Positions 11,961-23,783 of a DNA stretch of 64,000 nt are shown here, one piece after another (positions within the stretch are counted from its first letter, which is position 1; each line of letters starts with the position of its first letter). A program made the position numbers and the translations under genes. The notes under the pieces were generated by a model. That model ran no database searches. It was not told where the DNA came from and worked only from the letters and a program-made list of their open reading frames with translations. The stretch is from Bombyx mori (taxonomy: Eukaryota > Arthropoda > Insecta > Lepidoptera > Bombycidae): positions 6,448,001 to 6,512,000 of the forward strand of contig NC_085110.1 in the NCBI RefSeq assembly GCF_030269925.1. Direction: 5' to 3'.

Positions 11961-13264
11961 TAGTTGTCTAAAAAAATCAGTTTTTAATATATTTGCATCT
12001 AAAAAACGGTGTAATGTGTTCAGGTCCTGTAAGTATGTAAACTTTCTTAATTCAAGCAGCCTTGTATGCCTTAACAAATTTGGAATGTATGTTGTATCCT
12101 TAGAATCCTCACATCATCCCAAGTGGCACTGAATTCATTTTTTTATAGCAGGGTAGTAGTATTTTATTTATTTATTTATCCTATACCAATATTCTAAATG
12201 TAAAAGTTTGTATGCTTTGATTAATTGGACTTAATTAAGTTAACATATAGGATACTTTTTTTCATGATAAATGGCATGCCTCGAGAAACGGATATATGTA
12301 TCTGGTATAATAAATCCGACATTAGCTGATTCGTGATTTTTTGTAGGTACCGGCATGAATTGTTTACTAGTTACGAACTAGAGAGTAACTCAAGCTAATT
12401 TTTATCTAAAAAAATACGACGGGCTTCATTCGTTTTTAATTACATATATAACACATGTGAAATCGGGGGGCATCATATCTAGTAAGGAATGAAAATTATG
12501 ACACGCTATATTCGTACTTAATTATATACGTAAAACATGTGAAATTGCTCGGCATATCTAGTAAGGAATGCTTTTTTTCCACAACATCTGCAATGTGTGA
12601 CTCGGGTTAATCCATCTGATAAGCGAAGCATGACTTTAAGTCGAGCTTGTCTGTGACGCTGGATGGCGTGAGGTGCTTGGCGACGGCTGATATTACGTGA
12701 CCGACGCCACGCCGACTGGATGTGCCTACCTTCCGCATTTTAGAACGAAACGAAAGATAGGTTACGTCGGCCAAGTTTTACAAAACCGCAGTAAACTAAT
12801 CCAGGGATTTTTGAACTATAGTTTTGTTCATCAAAAAATAATTTATTGGTAGCGTATTATCTCAGCTTCTACGGGGTAGGTCATATCATTTTCAATCACG
12901 TTGTGACTTCGATTGGCTTGTGTAAACTACCTAAAAACAGGTGGTGGAGTCGAAACAAACAGAATAAAAAAAATGTTAATTTTAAAAAAAAAATACTACC
13001 GTTTCCAGTTTGGTTGGAGAAAAGGGGCGTTCTAAAGAAACTTGAATGAGCTGTGTAAACATTTCTGCTAACAGTAATCAATCAAGAAATTAAAATGCTT
13101 CTCATTCAAATAGACCGAGCTATACAGGTGCTTTAAAAAATTTAAGACCCTACCACCGGTTCTTAATGCAGTTTCACTACTAAGAGAATCTACAAGAAAC
13201 TCATAGCTTTTTTTTCAATATTTGTATGAATATCGCTACATCGTCAATCTTCGAAAAGCAGCGT

Positions 13265-13335
13265 CATGGTTGTTTCTCTGGCATTGCTGACGCCCATAAG
13301 TGACGGTGACCTCTTACCATCAGATGAGCTAGTGT
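13265..13335 (+). repeat. Diverged second LINE 3'-end family scrap
   Basis: TCTGGCATTGCTGACGCCCA, GTGACGGTGACCTCTTACCA and TCAGATGAGCTAGTGTG retain the family order. Confidence 0.45.
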
Positions 13336-13589
13336 GAATTAAATTGAAATTGTAAAGAAGGGAAATTAAATATTTAAATTAATTAAAAAAATATATTATC
13401 AATATTTTGTTGACATCGGCTTTTTTTAAATTAAAGTTATTTAAATTTTGTATTATTAATACAGTCTGTTACATCAAATTAACTACATTTATTGATGAAA
13501 ACATCATAAATGCAGTCGATAGCAATTTTATGTTATAATGATATGCAGTAATAAAAATTATTAATAATAACTCGAAAACTACAGGTCAT

Positions 13590-13740
13590 ATTGTAATAAA
13601 TGAGACCGCATGGGAAGCATTATCATTCAATTAAAAAAAGAACCATCAAAATCGATTCACCTACACAAGAGATCTGAGTACACATAAAAGAAACACGCTC
13701 AAAATTGGGTCCTACTCTTTTTTGAAGTCGGTTAAAAACT
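13590..13740. repeat. Lepidopteran interspersed repeat fragment
   Basis: CAAAATCGATTCACCTACAC and CTCTTTTTTGAAGTCGGTTA AAAA are phrases I recall from a common lepidopteran repeat. No termini seen. Confidence 0.35.
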
Positions 13741-14399
13741 TATCTAAAAATAGAAAAAAAAGCAAAGTCGCAAAAACTAATTCATTACCTATTAAATTAA
13801 ACCTATTAAATTACCTATAAAAATACACAAATTCATAACCTGCGGACTACGGACCTACTAACGGAATAAATAATACTGTAAATTATGACATCAAAAATCA
13901 TAACAACGTGGGCATACTCTTATGCTCTTAGCGGCATAAATCTACAGGAACACACAAAAGGTAGCCTCATAAATAAACACACAAAGAGCGGAACGAAAGC
14001 AAAGGGAAGCACGACATGATTTAGAGGAAGGTACCTAGATAACAATATTCAAGAAACAGATTACCATAACTTAGCGGAGAGATTGGCTCGCTCTGCGCTG
14101 GTGGATCATTATTTAAATCACTGACTGCATGCAAATTACTCGGATATCGGATAAACACGAATTGAAAATTAAATAGCGATTGGTATTCGTATTCCCTGAA
14201 TCTGCGTAATAAAGGTTTTTGTTTTAGCACGATAAAACGTTGAGGAGGTCGTTGTTTTTCCCGATTCGCTTTCTTTCCTAATCGTATTGTGTAAATTATA
14301 CGGTTCAATAATCTCTCTAGAAGTCATGCGAATCGCATATATGACTACATACGTTTTTATCCGATAGCATAGTATAAATCTTATACGTTATTGTTTGTA

Positions 14400-14835
14400 C
14401 TAGTGGTCGCCCGATAGTCGAAATTCGACTATAATTAATTGAAATTATAAGTTTGTACACTATTATGATTCTATTTTCAAAGACTATTTACTTCTATAAT
14501 CACAAATTTCGCCAAGACTACACTATAGAAAAATATTAATAAAGACAAATAATGTTTAATCTATTCTCAATTTGACTACAGACGTCAAGAACAAAAGTTT
14601 CACAATAAATAAATAGTATGCATGCGTGTGTGCGTCAAATACATAGTAGTGTGTGTAATGTTTTTTTATTAATTTAATGTATTTTTAGGCATAATTTAAA
14701 AAAATATTAACATTCTGCACTCCTTCTCTATACTTATATTCTCTATAAGTGCGGGAAATTTCATACTCCTCCGTCCGCGCAATTTTCGTAAAAAGGATAC
14801 AAAGTTTTTCCTTCACGTATTAATAGGTATATAGA
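14400..14835 (-). mobile_element. Non-autonomous Helitron (ATTAATACGTGAAG family)
   Basis: Minus strand: A|TCTATATACCTATTAATA at the 5' end, the same 3' hairpin, and CGACCACTAG|T at the end. It is inverted relative to the copy 4.5 kb to the left. Confidence 0.82.
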
Positions 14836-15386
14836 TATCTCTATCCTGTTAATTAGTTAGGTTAATAGTTTAGCCAATTCTGGCTTCCAGGCGCTTAGTG
14901 GATTTAACAAAAAGTCCACTGACGCGTGTTGCATTCACACGCATATAATTATTCATTTATCTACTAGGCATTGATAACACACGTATACATGACAATATAC
15001 GCAAACCCTAAAATCCCAAATACATTTAAAAAGAAGATTGATTCTCATTTGAATCGAACAAGGTCCCCGTAGTGTAGTGTTCTATCAACTAAGCGATGTA
15101 ATAAGATGTAATTACTTTAAGTTTTCTACTAGATACAAAAGACGACAATGTTAGACAATGATATACGAGGAAACTGTGTTACTAATGGTTCTGAGCGACA
15201 GTGCAACGGGCTCACATTGATGAATTATGACATTTAATATCCTACGAAGTTCCCGGCGAGAGAACATAGTTTGCGCCCAGTCGGATATAAATCTTCATAC
15301 CCTGAGGTCTTCTATCGGTTTTGCGATTCGTTTAAGATCGCTAGATGAAGTCATACATGATTTGTAACAAATTTTGTTCCAGCAAA

Positions 15387-15628
15387 AGATTTTTTTTTTT
15401 TTTTGCTTAAGTGGGTGGATCAGCCACCTGGTGTTAAGCGGCTACTGGAGCCCATAGACTTCTACAACGTAAATGCCGCCACCTGCCTTGAGATATAAGT
15501 TCTAAGGTCTCAGTATAGTTACAACGGCTGCCCCACCCCAAATCGAAACCCATTACTGCTTCACTACAGAAATAGGCAGGGTGGTGGTAACTACCCGTGC
15601 GGACTCACAAGAGGTCCTACCACCAGTA
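15387..15628 (-). repeat. BMC1/L1Bm-like LINE 3' end
   Basis: Copy starting with a T run and TTGCTTAAGTGGGTGGATCA and ending GAGGTCCTACCACCAGTAAT. Confidence 0.73.
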
Positions 15629-15816
15629 ATTATGCAAATTAAAATTTTGCGGGTTTGATTTTTACTACACGATTTTATTCCTTCACCGTGAAAGTGAACA
15701 CTTGTTATATACGTATTTCATTAGAAAAATTGGTACTTACCAGCGGGATTCGAACACTGATGCATCGCTGGATACGAATGCACCAAACGTATTATCCTTT
15801 AGGCCACTTTAGTAAA

Positions 15817-15975
15817 GTTTTTTTTTTTTTATTTTTTTTTATTTTTTTTTATTGCTTAGATGGGTGGACGAGCTCACAGCCCACCTGGTGTTAAGTGGTT
15901 ACTGGAGCCCATAGACATCCACAACGTAAATGCGCCACCCACCTTGAGATACTAGTTCTAAGGTCTCAAGTATAG
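15817..15975 (-). repeat. Truncated BMC1/L1Bm-like LINE 3' end
   Basis: Long T-rich run then ATTGCTTAGATGGGTGGACG; stops at AAGGTCTCAAGTATAG, so only the last ~150 bases remain. Confidence 0.73.
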
Positions 15976-16957
15976 TTTAAGTTTAGTTAAGTCAGTGAAC
16001 GGGTTCTCAATTCAAGTAAATCATTTTGATATTCATTTTTCTCTGATAAACTGAAACATACTAATAATCGTATTCTAACTGAAAACAAAGCGTAAATAGC
16101 AATGAATATACGATGGCTACATTTCGGGATATTGGTTTTTATTACACTGAAAATTAAATCTTACTCGACTCTAAATTAGCAATAAAGGTTAATTTAATGA
16201 ATATCGTGTTTCATGACGTCACCGTCATAGCTGTGTGGGACAGCGAAGGAGATGTCACCCACTCCATCATACTCACCTTTAGAAAAAAATATATCTACGT
16301 AGCTACAACTTCACTATGAGTCTTACCTGTTAGTCTACAAATGCTTCATAATTTACGAAAAAGCCCTTTATCAAAACAGTAAGAGTCAAGCTCTTACAAA
16401 TACCTACAAAATGGAGGATGCAAGACTTTTCCTCAGAGACTCATTCGTAAGAGGCTTTCCCGGATTTTCCTACGTTGAACATAACGCGGTGCTATTTATA
16501 CTTTATAACAAGACTCCGGTAAGTCTTTTAGAAAGTAAAATGGGAACTCGAATCCAGTTTGACTTGATTGAAATGTTTAGAAGTTTGTCTTCCTCGTGCT
16601 CCGATCCAACATTTGAAGCAATTTTTTTTGTCATTTTTTCAGCGAGTGCGCTTGCGATTGTGCGCTTTAACAACGTAATATTTTCTAAGAATCCTACTTT
16701 GCTCCAATTTTAAATATAAAATCAAACCTTATTTTGTCGATTTGAATACATAACTAAATATCGGATCTGAATCGGTTCCCCGATTATGATGTTTTTACCA
16801 ACATCTTTACGGCAATTACTAACTCGATCTTTTAAGCAACTCGGTTATTCGAGTAAGCTTCAAATCTAATCTGTATAAATTGATTTACAGATTCTTCAAT
16901 GTACTTAGTCTTTGAAAGAAACGATGAACTATGTTCTAAGTTTTGATCCATGGGTGT

Positions 16958-17100
16958 TTCATGGCCCAACACGGGCATGTACCACCTCCTTGCCTACTTC
17001 CACCGCGAAGCATTATTGTGTTCCGGCTTGATGGGCGGAATAATCAACAATTGAGACTTAGACCACGTATGTATCTCATGTCGGGTGGTCTCATTCTCCT
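16958..17100 (+). repeat. Highly diverged BMC1/L1Bm-like fragment
   Basis: GGGCATGTACCACCTCCTTG then CCTACTTCCACCGCGAAGCA and TTATTGTGTTCCGGCTTGAT keep the repeat's order, with many substitutions. An old copy. Confidence 0.45.
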
Positions 17101-17725
17101 TGTTATCAGGTGGGTGGTGAGATCGTTCATCAACCGATCCAAAAAAATAAAATCGCGAAAACGATCGAAGTACATTTTGAAATGTTTTTCATAGAGGGTC
17201 GCCCCAATCGGCTTAAAGTACATAGTTCCCGGAGCATAATAGACAGCACAATGCGAATACTACCACATCCAGCCACTGTAATTACATTATAAGTAGCACT
17301 AATTGTCCTTTAAATCGTAATATTTTTTACGAAGCAGATTTAAATAGTAGTGCGTCATTTCTAAGCCACCGATTAAGTAAATATATCGATCAATTCTGGC
17401 ATTCTGGTGGTCGCATTCTCCTTGTTATCAGGTGGGTCGTGAGATCGTTCATCAACCGATCCAAAAAAATAAAGTCGCGAAAACTGTCGGAGTAGATCTT
17501 GAAATTTTTTCATAGAAGGTGGCCCCCAATCCACTTAAAGTACATAGTTCCCGGAGCAAATAGACAGCACAATGCGAATACTACCACAACCAGTCACTGT
17601 AATTACATTATAAGTAGCACTAATTGTCCTTTAAATCGTAATAATTTTTTCGAAGCAGATTTAAATAGTAGTGCGTCACTTGTAGGTCACCGATTCAGTA
17701 AAAATATCGATCAATTCTGGCATGT
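17086..17725. repeat. Direct tandem duplication, two ~321-base units
   Basis: Unit 1 from TGGTCTCATTCTCCTTGTTA (17086), unit 2 from TGGTCGCATTCTCCTTGTTA (17408). Both continue GATCGTTCATCAACCGATCC ... GATCAATTCTGGCAT with scattered substitutions and small indels. No ORF is shared. Confidence 0.85.
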
Positions 17726-19313
17726 AGTTAGTAGTAAAATCGCAAAGTAATGCGAAATGCATTAACGGTACATATAAACATAAGATTTTCATCGATTTTA
17801 TAGGATATCAAAACATTCGGCAGATTCATTAATCTCTCACATTTGAGTGTAACAAATTGCGAGCTTGAGGCAAATCGAATTGAATTAAAACCTGGACACA
17901 TGCCAGGATCCCTGAACGGCATATTGTTGACAACTAAGATGTCTCTGGTTCGTGATTTTAGGTACCAAGGGACCTACAAATCTACTGATAGTTTATGGAC
18001 CAGAGAAGTGACACAAGCAAACTCCTTATTAAAATGCAATGTGTTACATTATTTCTGAATTGTATACTTAACTAGGATGAAACCGTAAAACACGTCTAGT
18101 CTAGATACGTATTTACACGTTACATGTAAGACGAGTTCTGATAGGTAGAATGTCGGCGGAACGAAATGGTAGGCGCAGCTACCGGCCTGCAGGCTGTTTG
18201 TTTCTATTTCATAAAACCCCATCAATCTACGTTTGGAACCGAAGCCAAAACGATTCTCTTGGCGCCGGCAAAGTTGTCGAATAATCCAACGAGCGAGTAA
18301 TAAATCTTTAGCACTTAATTAATGCTGTAAATCGTTCCCACGTATTCAGGTGCTCTGCCGCAGTCTCACTGCAGCAACGACGCAGTTTTCTAAATATTTC
18401 AACTCATTAGGGACACCCGGAAATTTCACTCTGGTTCGGGTTGAAGTATTTTTCTTCAATTACGAAAGGTATTTTGAAAATATTCGAATTATTCTTCTGC
18501 AGTTACCGCAGTTAGGTTCGTTTACGTTTTCCAAACAAAAAGTAATATCACTTACGTTATTTTTGCCAAGTATATGTACGGAAACGAATTGCTTATTATA
18601 GACAAATCTCATTTTCAGTCTTAAGCATCATAATTATGAACATTTTAAAACATTTGACTCTGAACTGATGTCCATTTTCGTGGCTCTCGAGTCTTTTACA
18701 AGCCATTATTATAAGCTACATTACCAAAGTTTTATCGCCGAAGTACACTTTTGTTGGATGTTTCTTCGTAAATATTTTCCACTTCAGAGGCAAATAAATC
18801 CCGCGAATGTGGTGCTCTCTTTCACCACGGTCTATAATTAAGGCTCTTTGCTTCAGTTACTCTTAAAGAGTAAAAAACGGTTCGTAGGTTTCTCGTGATT
18901 ATCGTCTGTTTTCCGAAGCCTCCGCTCAGTTGAATGCTGTTCTTGAGGAATTACTTCAAGTTCATAAAACACGGCTGAGTTTCTTCTTTTACGTTAATTA
19001 ATTCTGTCTTATAGTCTAAAACGTGCAAAGCATGCATTGGTTTAATATTACTATAATTATCTTACACTTACAGAGATGGATAATTATCTATTTAAACGCT
19101 TTTTAGATTTTGAGGTATTTCTTAAAATGGAAATAGCCGACTTAACCTAATAGGTGTATGGCTCTAATAAAGAATAAAAAAAATATGGAAATGATTTCTT
19201 TCTTACAAGTGCAACTCTTACTTACTCTGAGTATAACTCAAAAGCACATGATAATGGTAAGTAAGAAACCTGATATCAACCTGAACCTAAATTCAAATAA
19301 CAACTGAGATTTT
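17726..19313. other. No gene seen
   Basis: Mostly unique-looking AT-rich DNA. A GC-richer patch at 18130-18300 has no ORF support. Confidence 0.4.
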
Positions 19314-19556
19314 ACTGGTGGTAAGGACCTCTTGTGAGACCACACGGATAGGTACCATCGCCCTGCCTATTTCTGCCGTGAAGCAGTCATGCGTTTCGGC
19401 TTGAAGGGTGGGTCAGCCGTTGTAACTATACTGAGAGCTTAGAACATATATCTCAAGGTAGGTGGCGCATACACGTTGTAGATGTCCATGGGCTCTAGTA
19501 ACCACTTAACACCAGGCGGCCTGTGAGCTCGTCCAATCTAAGCAATAAAAGCAAAA
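19314..19556 (+). repeat. BMC1/L1Bm-like LINE 3' end
   Basis: Sense copy ending TCGTCCAATCTAAGCAATAA, with a small deletion near its end. Confidence 0.73.
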
Positions 19557-20277
19557 ATAAGACCGGACAAACGACCCGAGAAAAAGAACACGATCAAATC
19601 TTAGGTTTAATCGGTAAAGGTAATATAAAAGAATGGAACAATCTGAAAAGTTGCCATAACTTAAACGTGGTAGTGGTAAAGTTGGTGTTAAACAAATTGT
19701 AGTAGACAAAGTATGCAGTGAGATCAGCACCCGCATTGGAACGGCTCCAACTATTCACTATACGCTTTCGACGTAAAAATGTGGCTCTGAAAACAATTTA
19801 ACAAATTCGTACATTCTTTACAGTGTGACCGTGTTATATAGTTACAGCATCATATACTCGATTTATAGGGAAACAAAATATTGTACTGTCCAATAATTAA
19901 TAGGTCTTGTAAACATTTCGCTTTTTTAATACTTTTTTAAGAACCTTTTAAAAATTACCAAATATGCCCAGAAGTTTTCAATGCACTTTCCAAGTAACTT
20001 TCAGGACTCCTGGTAGTTACCGAACTACAATTCTAAATGAATAATAATTTTAGCAATGTCAAAAAAGAAATGAATTCCTCATTGAATTAGAGAAGAAATA
20101 AAATAGAAATTTCCAACTCTGCAATATCTTCGAGTATTGACAACAGTACACGTTATCAAATAAATAAGAGAGAGAGACAAGAAACTGACAGAGAATATAC
20201 TTTATTGTACACTAACAATTGTACAAAAAAAACAGTCAATAAAAATAATAAAATAACAATCGCCGTTGTAACTTAGG

Positions 20278-20543
20278 TTTTTTTTTTATTCCTTAGACGA
20301 GCTCACAGCCCACCTGGTGTTATAAGTGGTTACTGGAGCCCAAGTGTATAATCTATGCTGGAGCCCATAGACATCTATAACGTAAATGCGCCACCCACCT
20401 TGGGATATAAGTTCTAAAAGGGCTCTGTATAGTTACAACGGCTGCCCCACCCTTCAAACCGAAACGCATTACTGCTTCACGGCAGAAATAGTCAGGGTGG
20501 TGGTACCTAGCCGTGCGGACTCACAAACAACCTCACCACCAGT
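20278..20543 (-). repeat. BMC1/L1Bm-like LINE 3' end with small internal duplication
   Basis: GGAGCCCA appears twice (20335 and 20361), so about 25 bases were duplicated or inserted relative to the other copies. Confidence 0.7.
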
Positions 20544-20639
20544 AACCACAATTTTAAATTTTCAATAAAATACATAAAAAAATGCTTAATATTTTATTTA
20601 AGATATTGTTTACTAATAAATTCGAATCGCTAGGAAATT

Positions 20640-20930
20640 TAATTCGTTAAAATCTTCAATTCATTTCTCTATTTTGGCATCGCTCGTAGTGCTACGTACT
20701 ACGTTTTCGTCAAAAAATTTAAATTCAAAACGCGAGCTGCGACGATCAAAAAAACACCAACGCGGTGTGCTGAATTTTATCGGTTCCAGTTGTGGAATAC
20801 CCTCGTATTGTGGTCGAGCAGCCAGTCCAGTCCAGTGGTCACGTTGCGGAGAGTCCGAGTGGCCGCACTGCGGGTTCAACGTTTTGTTTCTACGGCGCTA
20901 CACATCGAATACTCTTAGTCATTTAATTTT
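20640..20930 (+). other. GC-richer island, possible upstream exon or promoter
   Basis: 20680-20910 is clearly richer in GC than its neighbours, with CGTAGTGCTACGTACTACG and the reiterated CCAGTCCAGTCCAGTGG. It could be a promoter or non-coding first exon for the DPP10-like gene, whose 5' end was not found, but no splice pair was established. Confidence 0.2.
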
Positions 20931-20967
20931 TAGTTTTTCTTAGATATTTAATTGGGGCTAAATGAAA

Positions 20968-21258
20968 TCTATATATATATATAAATGAATTGCTGTTCGT
21001 TAGTCTCGCTACAACTCGAGAACGGCTGAACCGATTTGGCTAATTTTGGTCTTGAATTATTTGTGGAAGTCCAGAGAAGGTTTAAAAGGTAGATAACATT
21101 GAAAATGCTCGGAATTAAATAACAATAACAATTTTGTTTTTCCTTTGATGTGTTCCCCGTCGGACAGATTCCTTTTGTTTGTTTTAAGTTTATTTTATAC
21201 AAAAGTTTTGGTCTTTTATTTGTCGATTGAGGCACTACGAAGTCTGCCGGTCAGCTAG
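20968..21258 (+). mobile_element. Non-autonomous Helitron (TCTATATATATAAA family)
   Basis: A|TCTATATATATATATAAATG at the left and CTGCCGGTCAGCTAG|T at the right, 291 bases. Same family as 3302-3591. Confidence 0.8.
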
Positions 21259-21341
21259 TAGGTATATAATTTTTCTCATGAAAATTGTTCTCGGTTGGTT
21301 TTCACCAATGGCTTGCACGAATGACATCGTGTAATAATGTA

Positions 21342-21497
21342 CTTACCGGTGGTAGGACGTCTTATAAGTCCGAACGGGTAGGTACCACCACCTTGCCTAT
21401 TGCTGCCTATTAGTAATGCGTTTCGGTTTTAACGGTCGGGCAGCCCTAGTTATATGTGAGACCTTTAGACTCATGTCTCAATGTGGGTGGTGGCATT
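21342..21497 (+). repeat. Truncated BMC1/L1Bm-like fragment
   Basis: Starts CCGGTGGTAGGACGTCTTAT and stops in TCAATGTGGGTGGTGGCATT, where an ATTT-rich run begins. The 3' terminus is missing. Confidence 0.65.
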
Positions 21498-21677
21498 TAT
21501 TTATTTATTTTATTTATTTATACTTTATGCACAAAACAAAACTTGTACACAGGCGGACTTAATGCCATGCGCATTCTCTTCCAGTCGACCATAGGGTGGT
21601 GTAGAGATAATGCATGGTAGGTGCATTAACAAAAGAATAACAAACAACAACAACAAAACAAAAAAAAAGAACAAACT

Positions 21678-21998
21678 AATTATGTAGACTACAGCCGTAG
21701 CGTTTAAAAAAAACCAAAATTCTATGAACTTATTTATTAAAGAATTACAATTATAACAATTAATTAAACTAAGATGCTATCGAGTGGACTTGGACGATGT
21801 CAGTACCGAAGTGGCGCCAGCGGGCCCCGGCCCGGGCGGCATAGCGACGCTGCAGTGTCAGCACTTGACGCCAGTCGCGTAATTTTCCATGAACATGGAA
21901 TGAGGTTGCTGCGTCGACAATTTGTGGTCACGTACGCCACTGGTTGCTAATTGCGAAATAGCGAATTAACAAAATGCATGTTACTAGGGTACGTAACA
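21678..21998 (-). repeat. 3' LTR of the errantivirus element
   Basis: Direct copy of 28916-29236, 321 bases. It is preceded on the minus strand by the purine run AAGGGGGGAGG and followed by the AACT/AGTT target duplication. Confidence 0.95.
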
Positions 21999-22010
21999 CC
22001 TCCCCCCTTA
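21999..22010 (-). other. Polypurine tract
   Basis: The minus strand reads TAAGGGGGGAGG immediately before the 3' LTR start TGTTACG. That is the expected position for plus-strand DNA priming. Confidence 0.8.
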
Positions 22011-22019
22011 GCTCGGCAA

Positions 22020-23783
22020 CTATTTGATAATCTTGAGGGCAAATGTTGCCGGAATTCGGTCCTTCTTCTGGGGTTCTTCTGGACTCTCGTACGGGTGAAA
22101 TTTTGAGGTTTCTTCGCGTGGCTTCTTTTCCAGGGTTATGTTGCAAGACTTGTGCCGATGAACAGCGATTACAACAGCTAGGACAATCGCGCCGCAGAGT
22201 GCTCCGTAAAAAGGTATTGTCGTATGAAAGAGTGCTTGGTTCGTGACGTCACTTTGTTCTAGGTCCACAGGATGTTGTTGGATTATATCATCTTGGATTT
22301 GGTGTATTTTCTCCAGGTTCAAGGAGGTGAGCTTGATATGAGGTCTAATGGGTCCTGTGATTTTTGCATCCTTCGGGATTTCAGTTATTTTCAGAGGCTG
22401 TCCGTTGATCTGATCATTATTGTTTGCCAGTGTTAGTCGTCCGGTTCGCAGCTTACAATTTTGCGGAATGGTAACGAGATAACTTCCTTGAAGCGTACTG
22501 TACTCCAGGCGTTGACAATGAAGTTCGATCTTCGTGGTCTCGGGGAAAATAAGGACGTAATGCTTATCGTCTAGTTGTTCCATGGCTTCTTTAGTGAAAG
22601 AAACAGAGGTTGGCTGGCATGAGGTGTTCATGGCTTGATTGTAGATAAGATCGTGGATGCAATCAGGATCATCTCTTGGCTGGTGATTTATATTTTCCTC
22701 GCAGAGGTAGTACCTGTTGTACTTCGGGCATTCAGCCTCTATGTACATGAACGCTTTCTTATTTGTTGCGATGAAAGGATAAGGAGGGATGAAAGTTAAT
22801 TGATGCTTATTAGGGGCAATGGTTAATTTATATAGTTCGAATTCATCCGGAGAAATTACAGGAAATTTAAAGACAATAACTATTTTCTTTCCTACATAAT
22901 AATAGCCTGGTTTTATAATATTATAATATTCTCTTAAATCTACGTTTAAAATACGGTTTTCCGTATATAAATTTCTTAACCTATCTGTCATATTACTTAA
23001 CGTATCTATGCTTATCATACTATGGTGTGTGCTTGATGCACGGATAAAACTTAAGATATTTTCAATCCTACATAATTCGTTATATAAATCCTCAATATTT
23101 TCACTAATGATAGCTAATAACTGGGCGAATTTAGCATATTTAAGCAGATTACTATCGGCATATATTTTACTGTCTAATAACCAGCTTAAGGTAACATTAA
23201 TTTTTTCCTGATTCTTTGCGATTTCGGAAAGTAGCTGTGTATGTTCGGTCATCCATGCTTTGTTCAGACTAATATATTGGTTAAGCTCGGATGATAGCTG
23301 ATTATCATTATTTTGCAAAATTTTAATAGCTTTACTGTAAAGTTCGGCATCTGACTGGTCTAGGTTACCTGTAATGCTTTTAACAATTGAACCTAAGCCA
23401 TCAATGAGACCTCTTTTTACACGATTGGGTTTGAGGCTGTTAATTTTAGAATTGATTTTAGTGATTTTGCTAGTTAGGTAGTTTATTTGCAGTTCATAAA
23501 GGAGATAAGTGTGTTCGTCTAGTTGGTCTTTAAAATATTTTAGTTGAGTTTGTACTGAGTCGAGTCTGTTGTCTACATCAGCTAATTCTATATATTGTAA
23601 AAAGGAATGATAGTGGGATACGAGTCTAGTCTGTCCGAGTTTAAAAGGTAAAAGTCCAGGTCCGTTCTCGAGGGTCTCAAGTTTTATCTCGTGTGCGGTC
23701 GTCAGATGTCGGGTCAGGAGGTTCAGTAGAATCCTGTAACAATCGGAAGTCTTTATGTGCACGTTTAAGTCGGGATTTAGCAA
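22020..23783 (-). CDS. env: Env-like fusion glycoprotein of the errantivirus element
   Basis: 587 codons open, overlapping the end of pol. Seen: a furin-type cleavage site RVKR followed by a Gly/Ile-rich fusion-peptide-like stretch (GLIDGLGSIVKSITG), a heptad-like helical region after it, several Cys and N-glycosylation sequons, and a C-terminal membrane anchor (about residues 525-545, GALCGAIVLAVVIAV) with a short basic-acidic tail. This arrangement matches the baculovirus F / errantivirus Env group of membrane-fusion proteins. No N-terminal signal peptide is obvious at the first Met; in known errantiviruses env is made from a spliced RNA, so the true N-terminus may come from upstream. I see no disabling break. 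Confidence 0.88.
   Translation of the reverse strand: MLNPDLNVHIKTSDCYRILLNLLTRHLTTAHEIKLETLENGPGLLPFKLGQTRLVSHYHSFLQYIELADVDNRLDSVQTQLKYFKDQLDEHTYLLYELQINYLTSKITKINSKINSLKPNRVKRGLIDGLGSIVKSITGNLDQSDAELYSKAIKILQNNDNQLSSELNQYISLNKAWMTEHTQLLSEIAKNQEKINVTLSWLLDSKIYADSNLLKYAKFAQLLAIISENIEDLYNELCRIENILSFIRASSTHHSMISIDTLSNMTDRLRNLYTENRILNVDLREYYNIIKPGYYYVGKKIVIVFKFPVISPDEFELYKLTIAPNKHQLTFIPPYPFIATNKKAFMYIEAECPKYNRYYLCEENINHQPRDDPDCIHDLIYNQAMNTSCQPTSVSFTKEAMEQLDDKHYVLIFPETTKIELHCQRLEYSTLQGSYLVTIPQNCKLRTGRLTLANNNDQINGQPLKITEIPKDAKITGPIRPHIKLTSLNLEKIHQIQDDIIQQHPVDLEQSDVTNQALFHTTIPFYGALCGAIVLAVVIAVHRHKSCNITLEKKPREETSKFHPYESPEEPQKKDRIPATFALKIIK

Larger units (their letters stand above)
11961..14399. other. 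No gene seen, old repeat scraps
   Basis: Contains the scraps noted at 13265 and 13590. Near 12440-12570 there is a short local repeat: ACATATATAACACATGTGAA ATC and ATATACGTAAAACATGTGAA ATTG, each followed by TCTAGTAAGGAATG. No coding signal. Confidence 0.4.

Noticed and set aside
14021..14308. 95-codon minus-strand ORF
   Set aside because: No motif, low-complexity flanks, no promoter or poly(A) signal. Treated as chance.
16411..16713. 100-codon plus-strand ORF starting ATGGAGGATGC
   Set aside because: No recognisable domain, no splice or poly(A) context, and the length is not rare for 64 kb read in six frames.
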